Of a stretch of 64,000 bases of DNA, positions 10,801-22,296 are shown in pieces; positions within the stretch are counted from its first letter, which is position 1, and each line of letters begins with the position of its first letter. The position numbers and the translations under genes were made by a program. Source of the DNA: Aradus depressus (Eukaryota > Arthropoda > Insecta > Hemiptera > Aradidae). The DNA lies in contig OY759216.1 in assembly GCA_963662175.1 (NCBI GenBank), forward strand, positions 44,657,087 through 44,721,086, in the 5' to 3' direction. The notes under the pieces were generated by a model. It searched no databases. It was not told the DNA's origin and saw only the letters and a program-made list of their open reading frames with translations.

Positions 10801-12324
10801 AAAGAGCATGATTACGAAACCCAATTCTGAAATCAAATCAATGGATTCGTCGATCCGTTCGTAAGATGTGCATATGATGAGAACCAAGGCAGTTTTAGCG
10901 CTTGGTCTGGTCCTGCTGATAGCTGGCAGTGAGACGGGGTTCCTGGTTTGGAATACATTAGGTATGTTTTTCCGGGTGGGCAGATATATATGATATACTG
11001 GTGTGAGGACCAGAGGGTGAGGGATGTTATCAAGTTGCGGAAGTGTTACTCATATCTGTTATCGCAGTCGTCACGGTCACCTGTGATATATCGTTATCAG
11101 GAGTACACAATCACTGTTTACTATCTCTATCCTCCCTTCCGCAACACCCTTCTCACTCTGCAATATAATAACTGCTACCTGTTTCACATCAGGACAAATA
11201 TTTGACGGAGAATAGGGCAGTCTGACCCAAAGGCTCTTCACTTGTCTTCAATCTTTCTGATAATATAAGTAGACTTTTTTGGTCAACATGTCAACACAAA
11301 CGTGTCAACACAAACCTTCAGAAAATTGAATCTCTTTCCGCAATAATCGTATCGCCACAGTCCCATCGGCACAACCCTCCGAGACGGCGTTGGCTTCGGA
11401 GCCTAATTTAATTTTTTCACGTTATTCCTCAAGGGAGTGCTGGTGATGACCACATTCTCCCCTCATGCCTCTCAATTATCTCAGTCCCGCCTTCTGGTCT
11501 TCCTCCCCTGCTGGACAGTGGAAGGTTGGGCAGAGTGAAAGGGTTATTGCTGGCCTCCCCCCCTCTCCACTAGTTGGAGAGTGGTGATTGACATTGTGTG
11601 GGGGAGTCCTACTGGTGCTGTCCTCGCCGAGATTCATGTATTTTTATTTTCTCTCTTATTTTATGATTTATGTCTATTTATTTATCATTATTTTGTTATT
11701 AGTAGTAGTACATATATGAGTCGTCCAGTTGCAAAAACAGTTAAATCCAAAGAAATCAAAAGTTGTGTTTTACTTTGTATGTAACTTTTTTGGCATTTTA
11801 TTTTGTAAATTTTTAAGCATTTTATTTTTGTAATGTTTTTGCAATATTATTACATTTTATTGAATTTTTTCTATGATTTCAATTATATTTTTAACAAGCA
11901 CAAACGTTTTAGTTGATAAACTACCAGCCTATAGGTAGGTATGTAGGTAAGTACCTACCTACCATTAAATGTCTTGGGAAAGTGGTTTTAACTTCGTTTG
12001 TATCTGTATTAAAAATCAACATGGTGGACATTCCAATTGCAAAAGTAATTAAATCCAAATACAGATGCAAAAACAACTAAATCCATTTAATATTTATTTA
12101 TATTTAATATCCTGTTATCACCAGATTATAGGAATTTTGCTAAATATAAAAACAACTTCCAATTCGCAAAACAAAAAAAAAAAAATACTGCCTTACGTAA
12201 AAAAGACAAAATTTTATGAGTTTTTACTGATATGCCAAAAAACAATTCAAGTGGATTTAACTGCTTTCGCAACTGGACGACTCATATCTTGTACATACTT
12301 TTTATTTTATTTAGTCCACTAAAG
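10801..12324. other. Unassigned
   Basis: 11340-11620 is relatively GC-rich without a convincing frame; the remainder is AT-rich. Small ATGTAGGTAAGTACCTACCT palindrome near 11940. No gene supported. Confidence 0.45.
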
Positions 12325-12400
12325 TGATAAAAGAGCGCTCTGGTAGTAGGCGATATGACCTCGTAGTTAGAGCCTGGGCATGAATCATAATAACTAACAA
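12325..12400 (+). mobile_element. SINE-1 tail
   Basis: AGAGCGCTCTGGTAGTAGGC then GCATGAATCATAATAACTAAC, the tetramer-type tail. Confidence 0.75.
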
Positions 12401-12492
12401 AAAAATATAGTTATTTATCAAAAGCTCTTAAATAAAACCTATGTTAGGTTTAAAATGCAGGTAAATAATTAAAAAGTGAAAAAATAAAAAAA

Positions 12493-12744
12493 TAAGTTTC
12501 TCAAAAATATAACTTATATTTCAATTGTATTACACTGAAAAGTAGAAAATAAACTTTTTCTTTCCGCAAGTCAATATGAATAGACATTAAAAAAATAAAT
12601 TCCTTTAATATAAGGTGTCGTTTTTTACATTGATGATCTTGTCTATAATCTTTCTACTAATGTCTCCGATCCTCTGCGGAAAAAGTTTATTCTCTACTTT
12701 TCAGTGTACTATAATTGAAATATAAGGTATATTTTTGTAAAACT
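12493..12744. mobile_element. Foldback element, about 90-bp arms
   Basis: Left arm about 12493-12591, right arm about 12656-12744; both contain ACACTGAAAAGTAGA-type and AATAAACTTTTTC blocks in inverted orientation. Spacer of about 65 bases. Nothing coding. Confidence 0.75.
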
Positions 12745-13518
12745 TGATTTGTTATATATATATATTTTTTTTGTTCCATAAAAATTATCATTAGAGTTAT
12801 ATTCAGAATAAATTCTACGCCATATGTTGCCGGCTGAATGATAACTTGACAAAGGGACTGACTTGGGGCAACTTTGCCGAAACCCTCGACTCAGATCCAA
12901 CTTTAGACTCCTTCAACTGAAATCTGTCCAAACTTCCCCTACCGTCGTCTTGTTTCTTCAGTCCTATTGCCAATTATAAATCTCTTCTCCCTTAATATAT
13001 ATTTTGATAAACAAGTTTGTCTTTCTTTGCTCCTATCAAAGAGGAAATTCATTTTATATTCTGATTTTGATGTAATAGAGAAACAAAGATTCGACATGTG
13101 AAAACTTAACATTCAGTAATCCAAATCTGACGTATTTCCATTTGAAATCTACCTTCATGTTCCCGTTTCTACAATTTCACTCCAACCTTTCCTTTCAGAA
13201 CAATACCTGTCATCCTGTTCCCATCCTAGGAAACCACCTTTCAGATTGAGACGTTGAAGGCCCTGAGATTTAACAAGTTGAAACAGTAGACGCTGAGAGA
13301 GGTCTACCGCCAGGTGGCGTCAGGAGTTAGCAATCTACTTATCTTATTATTATCATCAAAAAGGATTATTTAGTATTTATTGTGCTCAAAAAGTGTTTTC
13401 ATAGTTTTGATTAAATAATGAGTTCCGAATGCTACTTGTAAAGTTTTACAGCTCATCAAATACATAGAGAAATAATACAAATAAAAAAATTAGGTGAATC
13501 ATCATATATCTGTAATAA
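12745..13518. other. Unassigned
   Basis: No coding, repeat or splice pattern recognised. Confidence 0.45.
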
Positions 13519-13865
13519 ATTAAGCTTTCGCTCTCCCTTCAAAACCAATTGTCAGTTTGGGCTAAAAGTCATACTAAATTGTGTGTCGATACACTCTTTA
13601 CATCGGCAGTTATTAGGATTTTTGAGTCGAGCCTCTCTCTTCCTTTTGGCCCATTCAGCTGAAAATCGAAATGTCGTTACTTGGTTCTGAATAGACATAT
13701 AAAATTAATTCTATTGGGACTTATCATTTCCACAGAAACACAGACTTTTTTGTTTCATTTTTGGCAACAGGAGGTAAGTAAACATGAAGTTCCGTTGAAA
13801 ACTCAGCATCGAATTTCTGACTGATTACATAACTTTTTTTATACTTTTTATATTTGGGGAATATA
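13519..13865 (+). repeat. Repeat A, partial
   Basis: Starts at the GCTCTCCCTTC block, lacks the CACCGG end, and reaches GATTACATAAC. No C run. Confidence 0.65.
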
Positions 13866-13899
13866 TATAAAGCTTGGCTTTAAGTCAAACCACTCCAAC

Positions 13900-14335
13900 A
13901 GCTACATAGTGTTGCAGAGATCGTTGTCAAACAGAAACAAATCTGCGTTCCGCAGTACATCAAAATTATTATTGACTCTTTTCTTCGAGACGGAATATTT
14001 CAAATAAAGCTCCTTCTAAAAAAAAATATAGCAGCAGGAGTTCCCAAATGGAGACTTGCTGACGACACACTGATCCTCTGTCAAAACGAAGGTCATGAAA
14101 CGGCCATCGACACCCTACAAAACCAGGTGGATGAAACCTTTTAATGGTTTTGAAATTTTAGAAGCTCAACCTGAAAGGTCGGAAAACGGATGCGAAGATG
14201 TTCGCTTCACACCGTTTCTCACTAGAACTCCTCAAAAGTCTGCAAATCGATCATCTTGTGGAATCCTAAAGACCAGGATGTGCGCTACCTCCACCAGGAG
14301 TGCACCTTGACACACGATTAACATGGCGCTTACAA
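13900..14335 (+). pseudogene. Non-LTR reverse transcriptase remnant with internal deletion
   Basis: Reads FLRDGIFQIKLLLKKNIAAG then VP (about 13983-14050), the AGVP of the conserved AGVPQGS box. It jumps directly to WRLADDTLIL, the catalytic Y/F-A-D-D box with Leu for the aromatic residue, so the QGS-to-palm segment has been deleted. Downstream, in another frame, KLNLKGRKTDAKMF matches the L-N-x-x-K-T box. Several stops and at least one frameshift: inactive. About 430 bases before the putative exon at 14760. Confidence 0.75.
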
Positions 14336-14759
14336 ATCAATATAAAACCAACAAGCACATACACGACTCAGGCTCATTTATTCACTCATATACAGGTATA
14401 TACCATTCAAACACTCATGCACACTAACCTACTCTTGCCATGAATGATTCTACACTAGCCACACCACCATAACAAGATTACAAACATTTCAAAACAAAGT
14501 CTTCCTGATAGAGTCTAACAAAGTCTTCCTGTCTTCTTAGAGAAACCCACGCGGAACTTCCTCGAAGGTCTGCCAGCCTGCTCTGGAGCGGTCCACTACA
14601 ATCTCTGCCAGCCTGTAGCTCACAGATTGTAGCCGAGACCTTACCATGAAATGTTCATTTTACAATTTGTGTATAGTTCATACTGGAGTATGTTTTCCTT
14701 CCTATATCAAATACAAATTTCATGAAATGGATTTCTTTAATAGTTTCTTAATGTTTCAG
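14336..14759. other. Region before the putative signal-peptide exon
   Basis: 14560-14640 has a local repeat (TCTGCCAGCCTG twice) and higher GC. If the gene is real, its promoter and 5' exon must lie here or farther upstream; no TATA or initiator is convincing. Confidence 0.35.
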
Positions 14760-14766
14760 GTTCACA

Positions 14767-14830
14767 ATGATCAGAGCCTTCTTCACTCTGTTACTCTGCT
14801 GGGGCAGGGTAGCGGAGTCCTTCGATATAC
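14767..14830 (+). CDS. Putative signal-peptide coding exon of a secreted protein
   Basis: Probable first coding exon of an unrecognised gene. A pyrimidine-rich stretch ending in TTTCAG closes at 14759, giving an exon from 14760. ATG lies at 14767 with A at -3 (ACAATG). The exon ends at 14830 at a strong donor, GTAAGTAAAT. It encodes 21 codons plus one base (phase 1). The start reads MIRAFFTLLLCWG, a short charged start and a hydrophobic core, then RVAESFDI, which looks like a signal peptide with cleavage near the AES. The exon is not part of any repeat family seen here. It joins in frame to the segment at 22696-22880. Seen: splice sites, ATG, hydrophobic leader. Inferred: that it is transcribed. 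It could be a chance combination. Confidence 0.5.
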
Positions 14831-16054
14831 GTAAGTAAATATTATTTTTTGCATGTAATCACTAGGAATCTTCATCTAGCTTGCTTCTAAGGAGTAATTA
14901 AGTGTCCAAGGAAGCAATGAAATATCTCCTTTTTACTAAGAAGCTAGAATGAAAAGAGAATCCTATTTCATTTTTTAAAGGCGATTGCTAAGTCGAGCCG
15001 TTTCCTAAATAGTTACACAGTTCGCTGGTCACCTTTCGCTAGTAAAAGAACGACGATGTATTTATAGTGGATCGTTACACTGAAATATCACATATACTCT
15101 ACCATTCTCTTTGTTGTTTAGATAACGGTTATAACGCAACCCACAATTTCACTTTGTAACTGTACTAACAGTTCAAATAATTTTCTTGTCAGTACAATAT
15201 CCTAATTTCCTTGGCAAATGGATGTCTTTATACAATAACTTATCCATCGTTTGACAACACGGCAACCCTCAATCGATAATTGATCCAAAACATTAACACT
15301 AATTAGGCTTTTAGTCGATTGTTTGCTTTATCGAAATGGGGTTATCTCTCTAGTATATTCAAGACTTTATTTTATGTCAGTGTTATGTTTCATTCAAATA
15401 CAAAAATAAAACCAAATTCTACGCTAAAATGATTTTTGATTAGTAATTCAAATAACACTCATGTAAATCATGTGGTTTTATTAGTAGAAAAACATTTTTT
15501 CATGCACCAAACATAGAGAATAATTTTTATTGTTGAAAGATAACATAATGCGGACAACGGGCACCTGAGCTGTGTATCTAAACGCCATGGAACTCTACAT
15601 TGCAGTGATTTCACAGACATTTATCAGGAAGAATCTGCCGTCTTATTCACCCATATAACATATTATTTTGTCATATAAATAAATAAATTACGTTGAAAAT
15701 TTGATATCATTCCATTTATAGATTTAACTTCTATAACTAGGGAAAATGAAGATATCTTTTAAGCTTATACATACCTTCTGGAAGTTATTTTTTGTTTGGT
15801 TCTGAACTTCTTAAGCTCCTTTTTATTGGGTTATAAGAAGCTTTCAACTTTTTTTACCTGAAATATGAACTTTTCACAGCAGTCAAACGAATAAAGCCTC
15901 GTTATGTTTCCTTTCAGACAGTAATTCATTTCGCTTTCCGAAACCTAGTTTCAGCGGATTTTCTGAAAAATTAAACATTTTTGTAAATACTTGCCATTTT
16001 TTTGCTTTGCCACTATGAACTGATATACTCTAGTCTACAGTACGTTTACTACTA

Positions 16055-16360
16055 AAATGTCCGGCGGTTAGTCTGCTTGCCTACTAAGCTCAAGACCGTG
16101 GGTCCGAAAGCAATTAGGTTTTTTTCATCTAGAAGATAAAAAAAACCTTGAGCGCGCTGTCTTTCGGATAGAACATTAAACAATGGCCACAAGCCGATGT
16201 CAGATACTTTGTTAATGACCCCTACCTGAGTATTAACAAAATAATCCCACAGTAGAGGTTCCAGCGGTTGGAGGGTAAAAAAGCTCGAGGACGCCGTTCT
16301 TCGGAGAAGACGTTAAATGGCAGTCCCAAGCCTGTGCGACTCCTTAAATATGATAGCTAA
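16055..16360 (+). mobile_element. SINE-1, diverged, body partly duplicated
   Basis: Head GTCCGGCGGTTAGTCTGC; the GCGCGCTGTCTTTCGG body block recurs as GGACGCCGTTCTTCGG about 130 bases later. Old copy. Confidence 0.65.
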
Positions 16361-16442
16361 CGTTTTTTGCAGAGATGTTGTTAAACAATAAAAAATAAAT
16401 AAAAAAGGATGTTTTTTAAAAATATTTTCTTATTTCACAAAA

Positions 16443-16778
16443 TATATATAAAATATACAAGTACTTTTCGGTATTGCTACCATATTCAGCCTTACTTCCA
16501 TTTAGTATTTTGATTTATTTCATATATGCGTATATATTTGTATTTTAATCTGCACATACTATTTCAACATTTTTCTTTTATTAATAAAATTTCAATTTAC
16601 ATTTTTTATGTTATCCATGTTTTTAATACTTACTGTACAGGAGAGACAGGGAAAAACCCCGTGGAGCTGGAAAAGGAACAGTTTGGTTTGTAAACTGGTT
16701 GAATTTCAATTTAGTATTTGTTAAGTCGTGGCTGAAGATGGTAGCGCAATACCGAGAGTACTCCCATATTTTATATAT
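16443..16778. repeat. Inverted pair with hammerhead-like cores in both arms
   Basis: Left arm 16443-16510 (minus) and right arm 16705-16778 (plus) are inverted relatives. In the plus sense both read CTGAA-x-A, TGGTAGC..AATACC, GARA. Spacer about 195 bases, including a short stretch GGAGAGACAGGGAAAAACCC. Resembles the inverted pseudo-LTR arrangement of Penelope-like elements. Confidence 0.55.
16732..16758 (+). ncRNA. Hammerhead-like core motif (unproven)
   Basis: CTGAAGA, T, stem GGTA / TACC around GCGCAA, then GAGAG (GAAA expected). The inverted partner at 16465-16489 on the minus strand keeps GAAAA but has CTGAATA. Confidence 0.3.
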
Positions 16779-17394
16779 TGTTGAACCTGGGAGGAGCTTA
16801 AGTGTCCGGTCCCATAATTCGTAAATAATAAATGAAAAGCAAATGAAATGAAAAAGACAATATATTTGTATGAAAGAAACATAAATGAAATAATATAAAT
16901 AATCCTAGAATGTTCATGAGAAAATGACATAAACTAAAAACTTATAATGCACAAGTGTTCTAGGAATTATTGGCCAATAATAGAATATAATAAATACCGG
17001 TGGGGGGCCCCCGTGAGCACACAGTTTCGTCCAAAATCCTCAGCAAATGTTGTGAGGGTCTCGATGTAGAGACAGGCCACAGTCGTGATAGTGGCGGTGT
17101 AAAGGTGCATGGACCTTACTGGATGAAAGTAGCGTGTGTGCAATGTAGGGTGCACACCTCACAGGCCAGGAGTAGATGTAATACTGACCCCACTGGGCTT
17201 ATCATAGGTAATCCTTTCCTATGATTAGAGAAGGCTCCCAGTGGGGTGGGGTCATTTTTTATATAAATAAAAACACTCATCTCGAGTTTACATAATGAAA
17301 ACAAAACAATATACCTATTAAATGTAAATGAAAAGAAAATTATTTGCCGGCGCAAACATATATATTTTGTGAAATAGGCAATATTTTAAATACC

Positions 17395-17495
17395 TACCCC
17401 TATCCTAGGTTAAGAAACCTGGGGAGGCAAAATTTACGACTTACACTATAGGGTCGGGCTCTTGCCCACCAGAGCGGCGATATGAACTCGGTAAT
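17395..17495 (+). mobile_element. SINE-1 body fragment
   Basis: GGCAAAATTTACGACTT, GGGTCGGGCTC and GGCGATATGAACTCGGTA. Confidence 0.55.
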
Positions 17496-17499
17496 GTTA

Positions 17500-17600
17500 A
17501 TTTTTGCCGGCATTTTTTCCAGAGGTGTCTTCTTGTTTCTTTTTTGACAATATTTCGGGACACTTTCACGTCCCTTCTTAAAATATTGTGTAATGAATAT
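17500..17600 (-). repeat. Repeat E single arm
   Basis: One arm only of the repeat-E dimer (GCCGGCATTTTTTCC, GAGGTGTCTTCTT, AATATTTCGGGAC). In motif sense the hairpin is GGGAC / GTCCC followed by GAAATATTG, with the CTGAAGA box decayed to TTAAGA. Shows that the family also exists as monomers or truncations. Confidence 0.65.
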
Positions 17601-18475
17601 AACGACACGAAATTTCATATGTTACCTAATCCCATTTGGGCATGTTACAATAAAATATTTTTAAAAAATACTAAAAGGCTCGATCGAGCTTTGCAAACTA
17701 CAAGGCTAGCTCTGAAGTGCAGGCTCGAGTGTTAAAGGCTTATAGCTGAGGGTTCATTTTTTCAAAACTTATTTACACTGACGTCAGCTGCTTACATCAC
17801 AGCAATAAGACTGTTAACTGGGGGTCCAATGGGAGTGAAGCCTCGGGTGTGGTAAACAAACGGCCCTGATAGTACTTTTCCATTTCAGCCTACTATCCAG
17901 CCCAGATGCATCTTACGTGACAGGAATGAAGGTCGCGCCAACAAGAGATGCAAGGTGCCACAGACACAGCGCTGGCAACTCACTCCTACCTGTCTTCAAC
18001 TGTACTCAACTTCAGCCTCGGATAAACAGTTAACATTTATTTTCCTACCTGTAAGGATCAAAAGTCAAGACGTCAGATGAACTAGGTGGGCGTAGCGAGC
18101 TAAGGCGGAGTCTGTTGTAAAGAAATGTTTCTCAATTTGTTCGATGAAACTTTTTACTTAAATGTAGATGTGTACTTTTTTGAAAATGTTGAAAACTAAC
18201 TTCGAAAGTAAGCCCACAAGCTACAACTCTAAAAGAACTTCTACAACTTTGAACCCAAGTTTTAAAACTAACCACTATCTATCTACATTAACGGCCGCTT
18301 TTTACATTTCTTTTAATGGATTTCAATATAAATCAGCTGATATACTCATCCGGTCAGAAACTACCACCATATTAGAATTGGAGAAGCGAAGTTTAAAAAA
18401 AATTGTAATTTCAAGACATAAATGTTCATCTAAAGATCTATAAAAAATTACAGATTTTTTCATTGTTTCTTATTT

Positions 18476-18720
18476 TCGTTGTTTCCGGCATTTTTTCCTC
18501 CAGAGGTGTCTTCTTTTTTCTTCGTTGGACAATATTTCGGTACAATTGCAGGTCCCTTCTTCTGGTCACTATGAACCACTATACGTTCATAGTGACCAGA
18601 AGAAGGGACCTGCAATTGTACCGAAATATTGTCCAACGAAGAAAAAAGAAGACACCTCTGGAGGAAAAAATGCCGGAAACATCGAAAAGTGGAACATCCC
18701 AGAGAAGTTTAAGAAACACA
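18476..18720. mobile_element. Repeat E inverted dimer with 12-bp TSD
   Basis: Arms about 18473-18576 and 18585-18688 are inverted copies, 104 bases with one mismatch, around an 8-base centre, followed by TGGAACATCCCAGAGAAGTT. The 12-base repeat TGTTTCTTATTT flanks it at 18464-18475 and 18721-18732, so the dimer inserted as a unit. Each arm contains CAGAAGA, AGGGACC, loop, GTACC, GAAAT, a degraded hammerhead-like core. AAGAAACACATGTTTCTT at the right junction is an inverted copy of target sequence. Confidence 0.8.
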
Positions 18721-18780
18721 TGTTTCTTATTTATTTATTCGTGTACATTTTAGCGCATGTAGCCAACATTGTTTGTTATA

Positions 18781-19420
18781 TATGAAGTATAGGGGAAGTT
18801 ATGTAATTGAGGAAAAATTCGATGCGAAGTTTTCAAAGGATTTTTATGATTTCCATCCTCTAGATTCCAAATATGAAAAAAAAAAATGTCTATCTGTCTC
18901 TGTGTCTGTGAACACGATAATTCCCGATAGAATGAATGTAACGAGATGAAATTTTATATTTGAATCTAGAGCCCTCTAACGACGACACAAATTGTTTTTC
19001 AACCCCATAAGGATGACACATATCAATTTTCAGCGGAATCGGGAGAAGAGAAGGGGGATCAGAAGAGGGCTGAACACATAAACCCCAATAACTGCATATG
19101 TAATGAATGTATCAACAGGAAATTTCATATTTAAATTTAAAAAAAATGAGGACATAACCTTTCCAACTTCAGCGATATCGTCTGAAGGGAGGGGGGGGGG
19201 GGCGAAGTGGGGGATAAATTTAAAAATCCTAATAACTGCCAAGGTAATCAATTTATTGTCACAAAATATAGTGTAAGGCTTTAGGAGTCCCTATGCAAGT
19301 CAACTGTTAAATATTAGCGGTCGTTATTTAACTGTCGACTGGTTTTGGAAAGGAGCGAAAGGTTAATCGATCTGGGGAAGTACATTGCCGGTGATTCACT
19401 GACTACTCTTTCTTTTTTTT
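18781..19420 (-). repeat. Repeat A, full length
   Basis: Both ends present, from GAAGTATAGGGGAAGTTATG to GTACATTGCCGGTGATTCAC. Contains an 11-12-base G run near 19190. Lies between the repeat-D arms, immediately after the repeat-E dimer. Confidence 0.75.
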
Positions 19421-19866
19421 AATGTTCTTTATAAACAGTGTGATGATGAGGGCGACTCGAAAGCCGGCTAGCACAATTATTTTTCTATTTATTTTTCTTC
19501 ATGGCAAATATTATTATTCACTAATCATCAGGTATGTTCATTTAGAGGTGAGGCGATACTATTCTGAATGGCATTTCTCGGCTTCTAATGGAAATAGATG
19601 AGCACTTTATGGCTAAAATTGAAGTAAACATTCTTACCGACCGAATGAATGTATCAGCTGATTTATATTGAAATACATTAAAAGAAATGGAAAAACGGGT
19701 CAAATCCCGTTAATGTCGACAGATAGTGGTAGTTTTGAAACTTGGGTTCGAAGTTGTAGAAGTTCTTTTACTGTTGTAGTTTGTGGGCTTACTTCCAAAG
19801 TTAATTTTCAACCTTTTCAAAAAAGTACACATCTGATGTGACAACTGCTTGCATCTCTTATTAAAA

Positions 19867-19887
19867 CTGATGAGAGTAATGTCGAAA
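19867..19887 (+). ncRNA. Hammerhead-like core motif (unproven)
   Basis: CTGATGA, GAGTAATGTC, GAAAG, then CCGGCTGGCAC. A direct repeat at 19441-19475 reads TGATGAGGGCGACTCGAAAG then CCGGCTAGCAC. Stem II is weak in both. Confidence 0.25.
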
Positions 19888-20027
19888 GCCGGCTGGCACA
19901 ATTAATGAAATCTGTGTGACTACATTTTTATTTTACAACCCGTGAAATAATCACATTAATCGCAATTTTCATTTTCCGAGATCTTTCTAGTCGGATTGGA
20001 GAATGGCAACACTGTTATTTATTATGA

Positions 20028-20060
20028 CTATGAGGTCATATTGCCTACTACCAGTAGTTC
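20028..20060 (-). mobile_element. SINE-1 tail scrap
   Basis: ATGAGGTCATATTGCCTACT then ACCAG. Confidence 0.5.
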
Positions 20061-20686
20061 AAAAAATGGGCGAGTTGAACCTTCCTGTAACCTCCCCGCT
20101 GCTTATTCCCTTCTTCCTAGATAGTAGTGACTAGAGTCCCACTGCCTCCTGGATATCATTGATTCTAATCGATCCATCCTCTCCCATGTACTGGCTGCTT
20201 TATGTGCAAGCTAATGTTAATGTAGATCAGAACTGGGCTCGTCACCCCAATAAGGAATTCGTATCGAAGCAAAATTCCTACAATCTCATAAATTTTCTGT
20301 GAATCAAATATTTATATATTAATATTGTCAGACATCTGTAAGTTATAAATGCATTCTTCTGAATGTCATCTCCTAGGATGATAGGAATACCTAATGGTAC
20401 CCCTTCTTTCTCTTTCTTGACTGGAGGGAGATAAGGGGGTGGAGCTAGTTGCCAAGTTAGATAGTATAAAGTTAGGGTGGAGAGTGCTCCTGGGGGATGT
20501 GCCAATGTTTGCTCCCATCATTAGTTTCCTCGCCCTGATTGACCTATAATTGGCCAACTAATGCAGGCCACCTAATACCCAGCCCACATCCCCATCTCAC
20601 CTTCTTCATCTCAATTAGCTCTTCCCCCTCCCTTCCTTCTTCTCCTTTCTGTCTTAGTTTTGCACATATACTGATCAAGTAGTACA

Positions 20687-21790
20687 TATTCTTCTTAAGT
20701 ATATATATGTATGAATTTATATCAAATCATATCAGGTACTTTTACAGAATTAAATATTGACCCTTCCGTCAGTCCTTTTAGTGAAGCAATACAAGTTATT
20801 CTGAAGTATATATGTATTTGTGTCAAATCATATCAGGTACTTTTCCAGAGTTAAATGCTGATCCTCCCGTCGGTCCTTTTAGTGAAGCAATACAAGTTAT
20901 TCTGAAGTATATATGTATTTGTGTCAAATCATATCAGGTACTTTTCCAGAGTTAAGTGTTGATCCTCCTGTCGGTCCTTTTAGTGAAGCAATACAAGTTA
21001 TTCTGAAGTATATATGTATTTGTATCAAATCATATCAAGTACTTTTCTAGAGTTAAATGTTGATCCTCCTGTCGGTCCTTTTAGTGAAGCAATACAAGTT
21101 ATTCTGAAGTATATATGTATTTGTATCAACTCATATCAGGTACTTTTCCAGAATTAAATATTGATCCTCCCCTCGGTCCTTTTAGTGAAGCAATACAAGT
21201 TATTCTGAAGTATATATGTATTTGTGTCAAATCATATCAGTTACTTTTCCAGAGTTAAATGTTGATCCTCCTGTCGGTCCTTTTAGTGAAGCAATACAAG
21301 TTATTCTGAAGTATATATGTATTTGTGTCAAATCATATCAGGTACTTTTCCAGAGTTAAATGTTGATTCTCCCGCCGGTCCTTTTAGTGAAGCAATACAA
21401 GCTTTTCTGAAGTATATGTATTTGTATCAAACCATATCAGGTACTTTTCCAGAATTAAATATTGACCCTTCCGTCAGTCCATTCGGTGAAGAAATACAAG
21501 TTATTCTGAAGTATATATGTATTTGTATCAAACCATATCAGGTACTTTTCCAGAGTTAAATGTTGATTCTCCCGCCGGTCCTTTTAGTGAAGCAATACAA
21601 GCTTTTCTGAAGTATATGTATTTGTATCAAACCATATCAGGTACTTTTCCAGAATTAAATATTGACCCTTCCGTCAGTCCATTCGGTGAAGAAATACAAG
21701 TTATTCTGAAGTATATATGTATTTGTATCAAATCATATCAGGTACTTTTCCAGAATTAAATGTTGACCCTCGTCAGTCTCTTTAATTAGG
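20687..21790 (+). repeat. 101-bp satellite array, about 11 units
   Basis: Unit contains CTGAAGTATATATGTATTTG, TCAAATCATATCAGGTACTT, TTCCAGAGTTAAATGTTGAT and AGTGAAGCAATACAAGTTAT. CTGAAG recurs at 20801, 20902, 21003, 21104, 21205, 21306, 21407, 21506, 21607 and 21706. The last units have a 101+99 alternation, and 21317-21516 is repeated almost exactly at 21517-21716, a 200-bp higher-order unit. Two 80-codon open frames inside it are by-products of the repeat. Confidence 0.95.
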
Positions 21791-22059
21791 CGGCACAGAT
21801 TCTCCTGAAAAAAAAAGAAAAAAAAAAGGTAAAACAATTAGTGGTTGTTAATTGAGAAAAAGTACCATTACAAGAACTTCAAATGTATTTATTTCTCCTG
21901 CACAGGAGCTCACTATCTGTTGAAACTGATTGAAAAATAAATATATAATGCAGTATAGCTTAAGACATTTTTGTATTCCCTACAGTTTCTATATCACATG
22001 AGATATTAATAATAAATGTGATATATATTTATTAATAGTTATTTATTTATTGTTCAAAG

Positions 22060-22175
22060 TCCGGGCTGTTAACTTCGAAGTCATATCGCCTATCTAAGGT
22101 AGACATAAACTAAGAGCCTCGACCCGGTTTCAAACCAGCAGTCTTGAGCTCAGTAAGCAAGAACGCATACCACCA
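22060..22175 (-). mobile_element. SINE-1, body deleted
   Basis: Tail and tRNA-like head joined with the body missing: ATATCGCCTATCT, then CTAAGAGCCTCGACCCGG and GAGCTCAGTAAGCAAGAACG. Confidence 0.65.
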
Positions 22176-22296
22176 ATAATGTGATATTTATTGCAATTTC
22201 AACAGATTACACATACTATTTTCAGGTCTCAATGTATGAGAACCGAAGGAGAAATCTACTGGAATTACGACTGAAGGGATATATTGATAAATATAC

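Larger units (their letters stand above)
18166..19834. repeat. Repeat D inverted pair, about 190-bp arms
   Basis: Arms 18166-18356 (plus) and about 19639-19834 (minus) share AGATGTGTACTTTTTTGAAA, AAGTAAGCCCACAA and ATAAATCAGCTGATA blocks, roughly 85-90% alike. Between them lie the repeat-E dimer and a repeat-A copy, inserted later or carried along. CGAAAGCCGGCT-containing direct repeats flank the right arm (19441, 19867). Confidence 0.65.

Noticed and set aside
21317..21759. Two 80-codon open frames of nearly identical protein
   Set aside because: They are the 101/99-bp satellite read through; the frame shifts with each 101-bp unit.
20687..21790. CRISPR array
   Set aside because: Units are contiguous 101-bp repeats without unique spacers, in a eukaryotic context.
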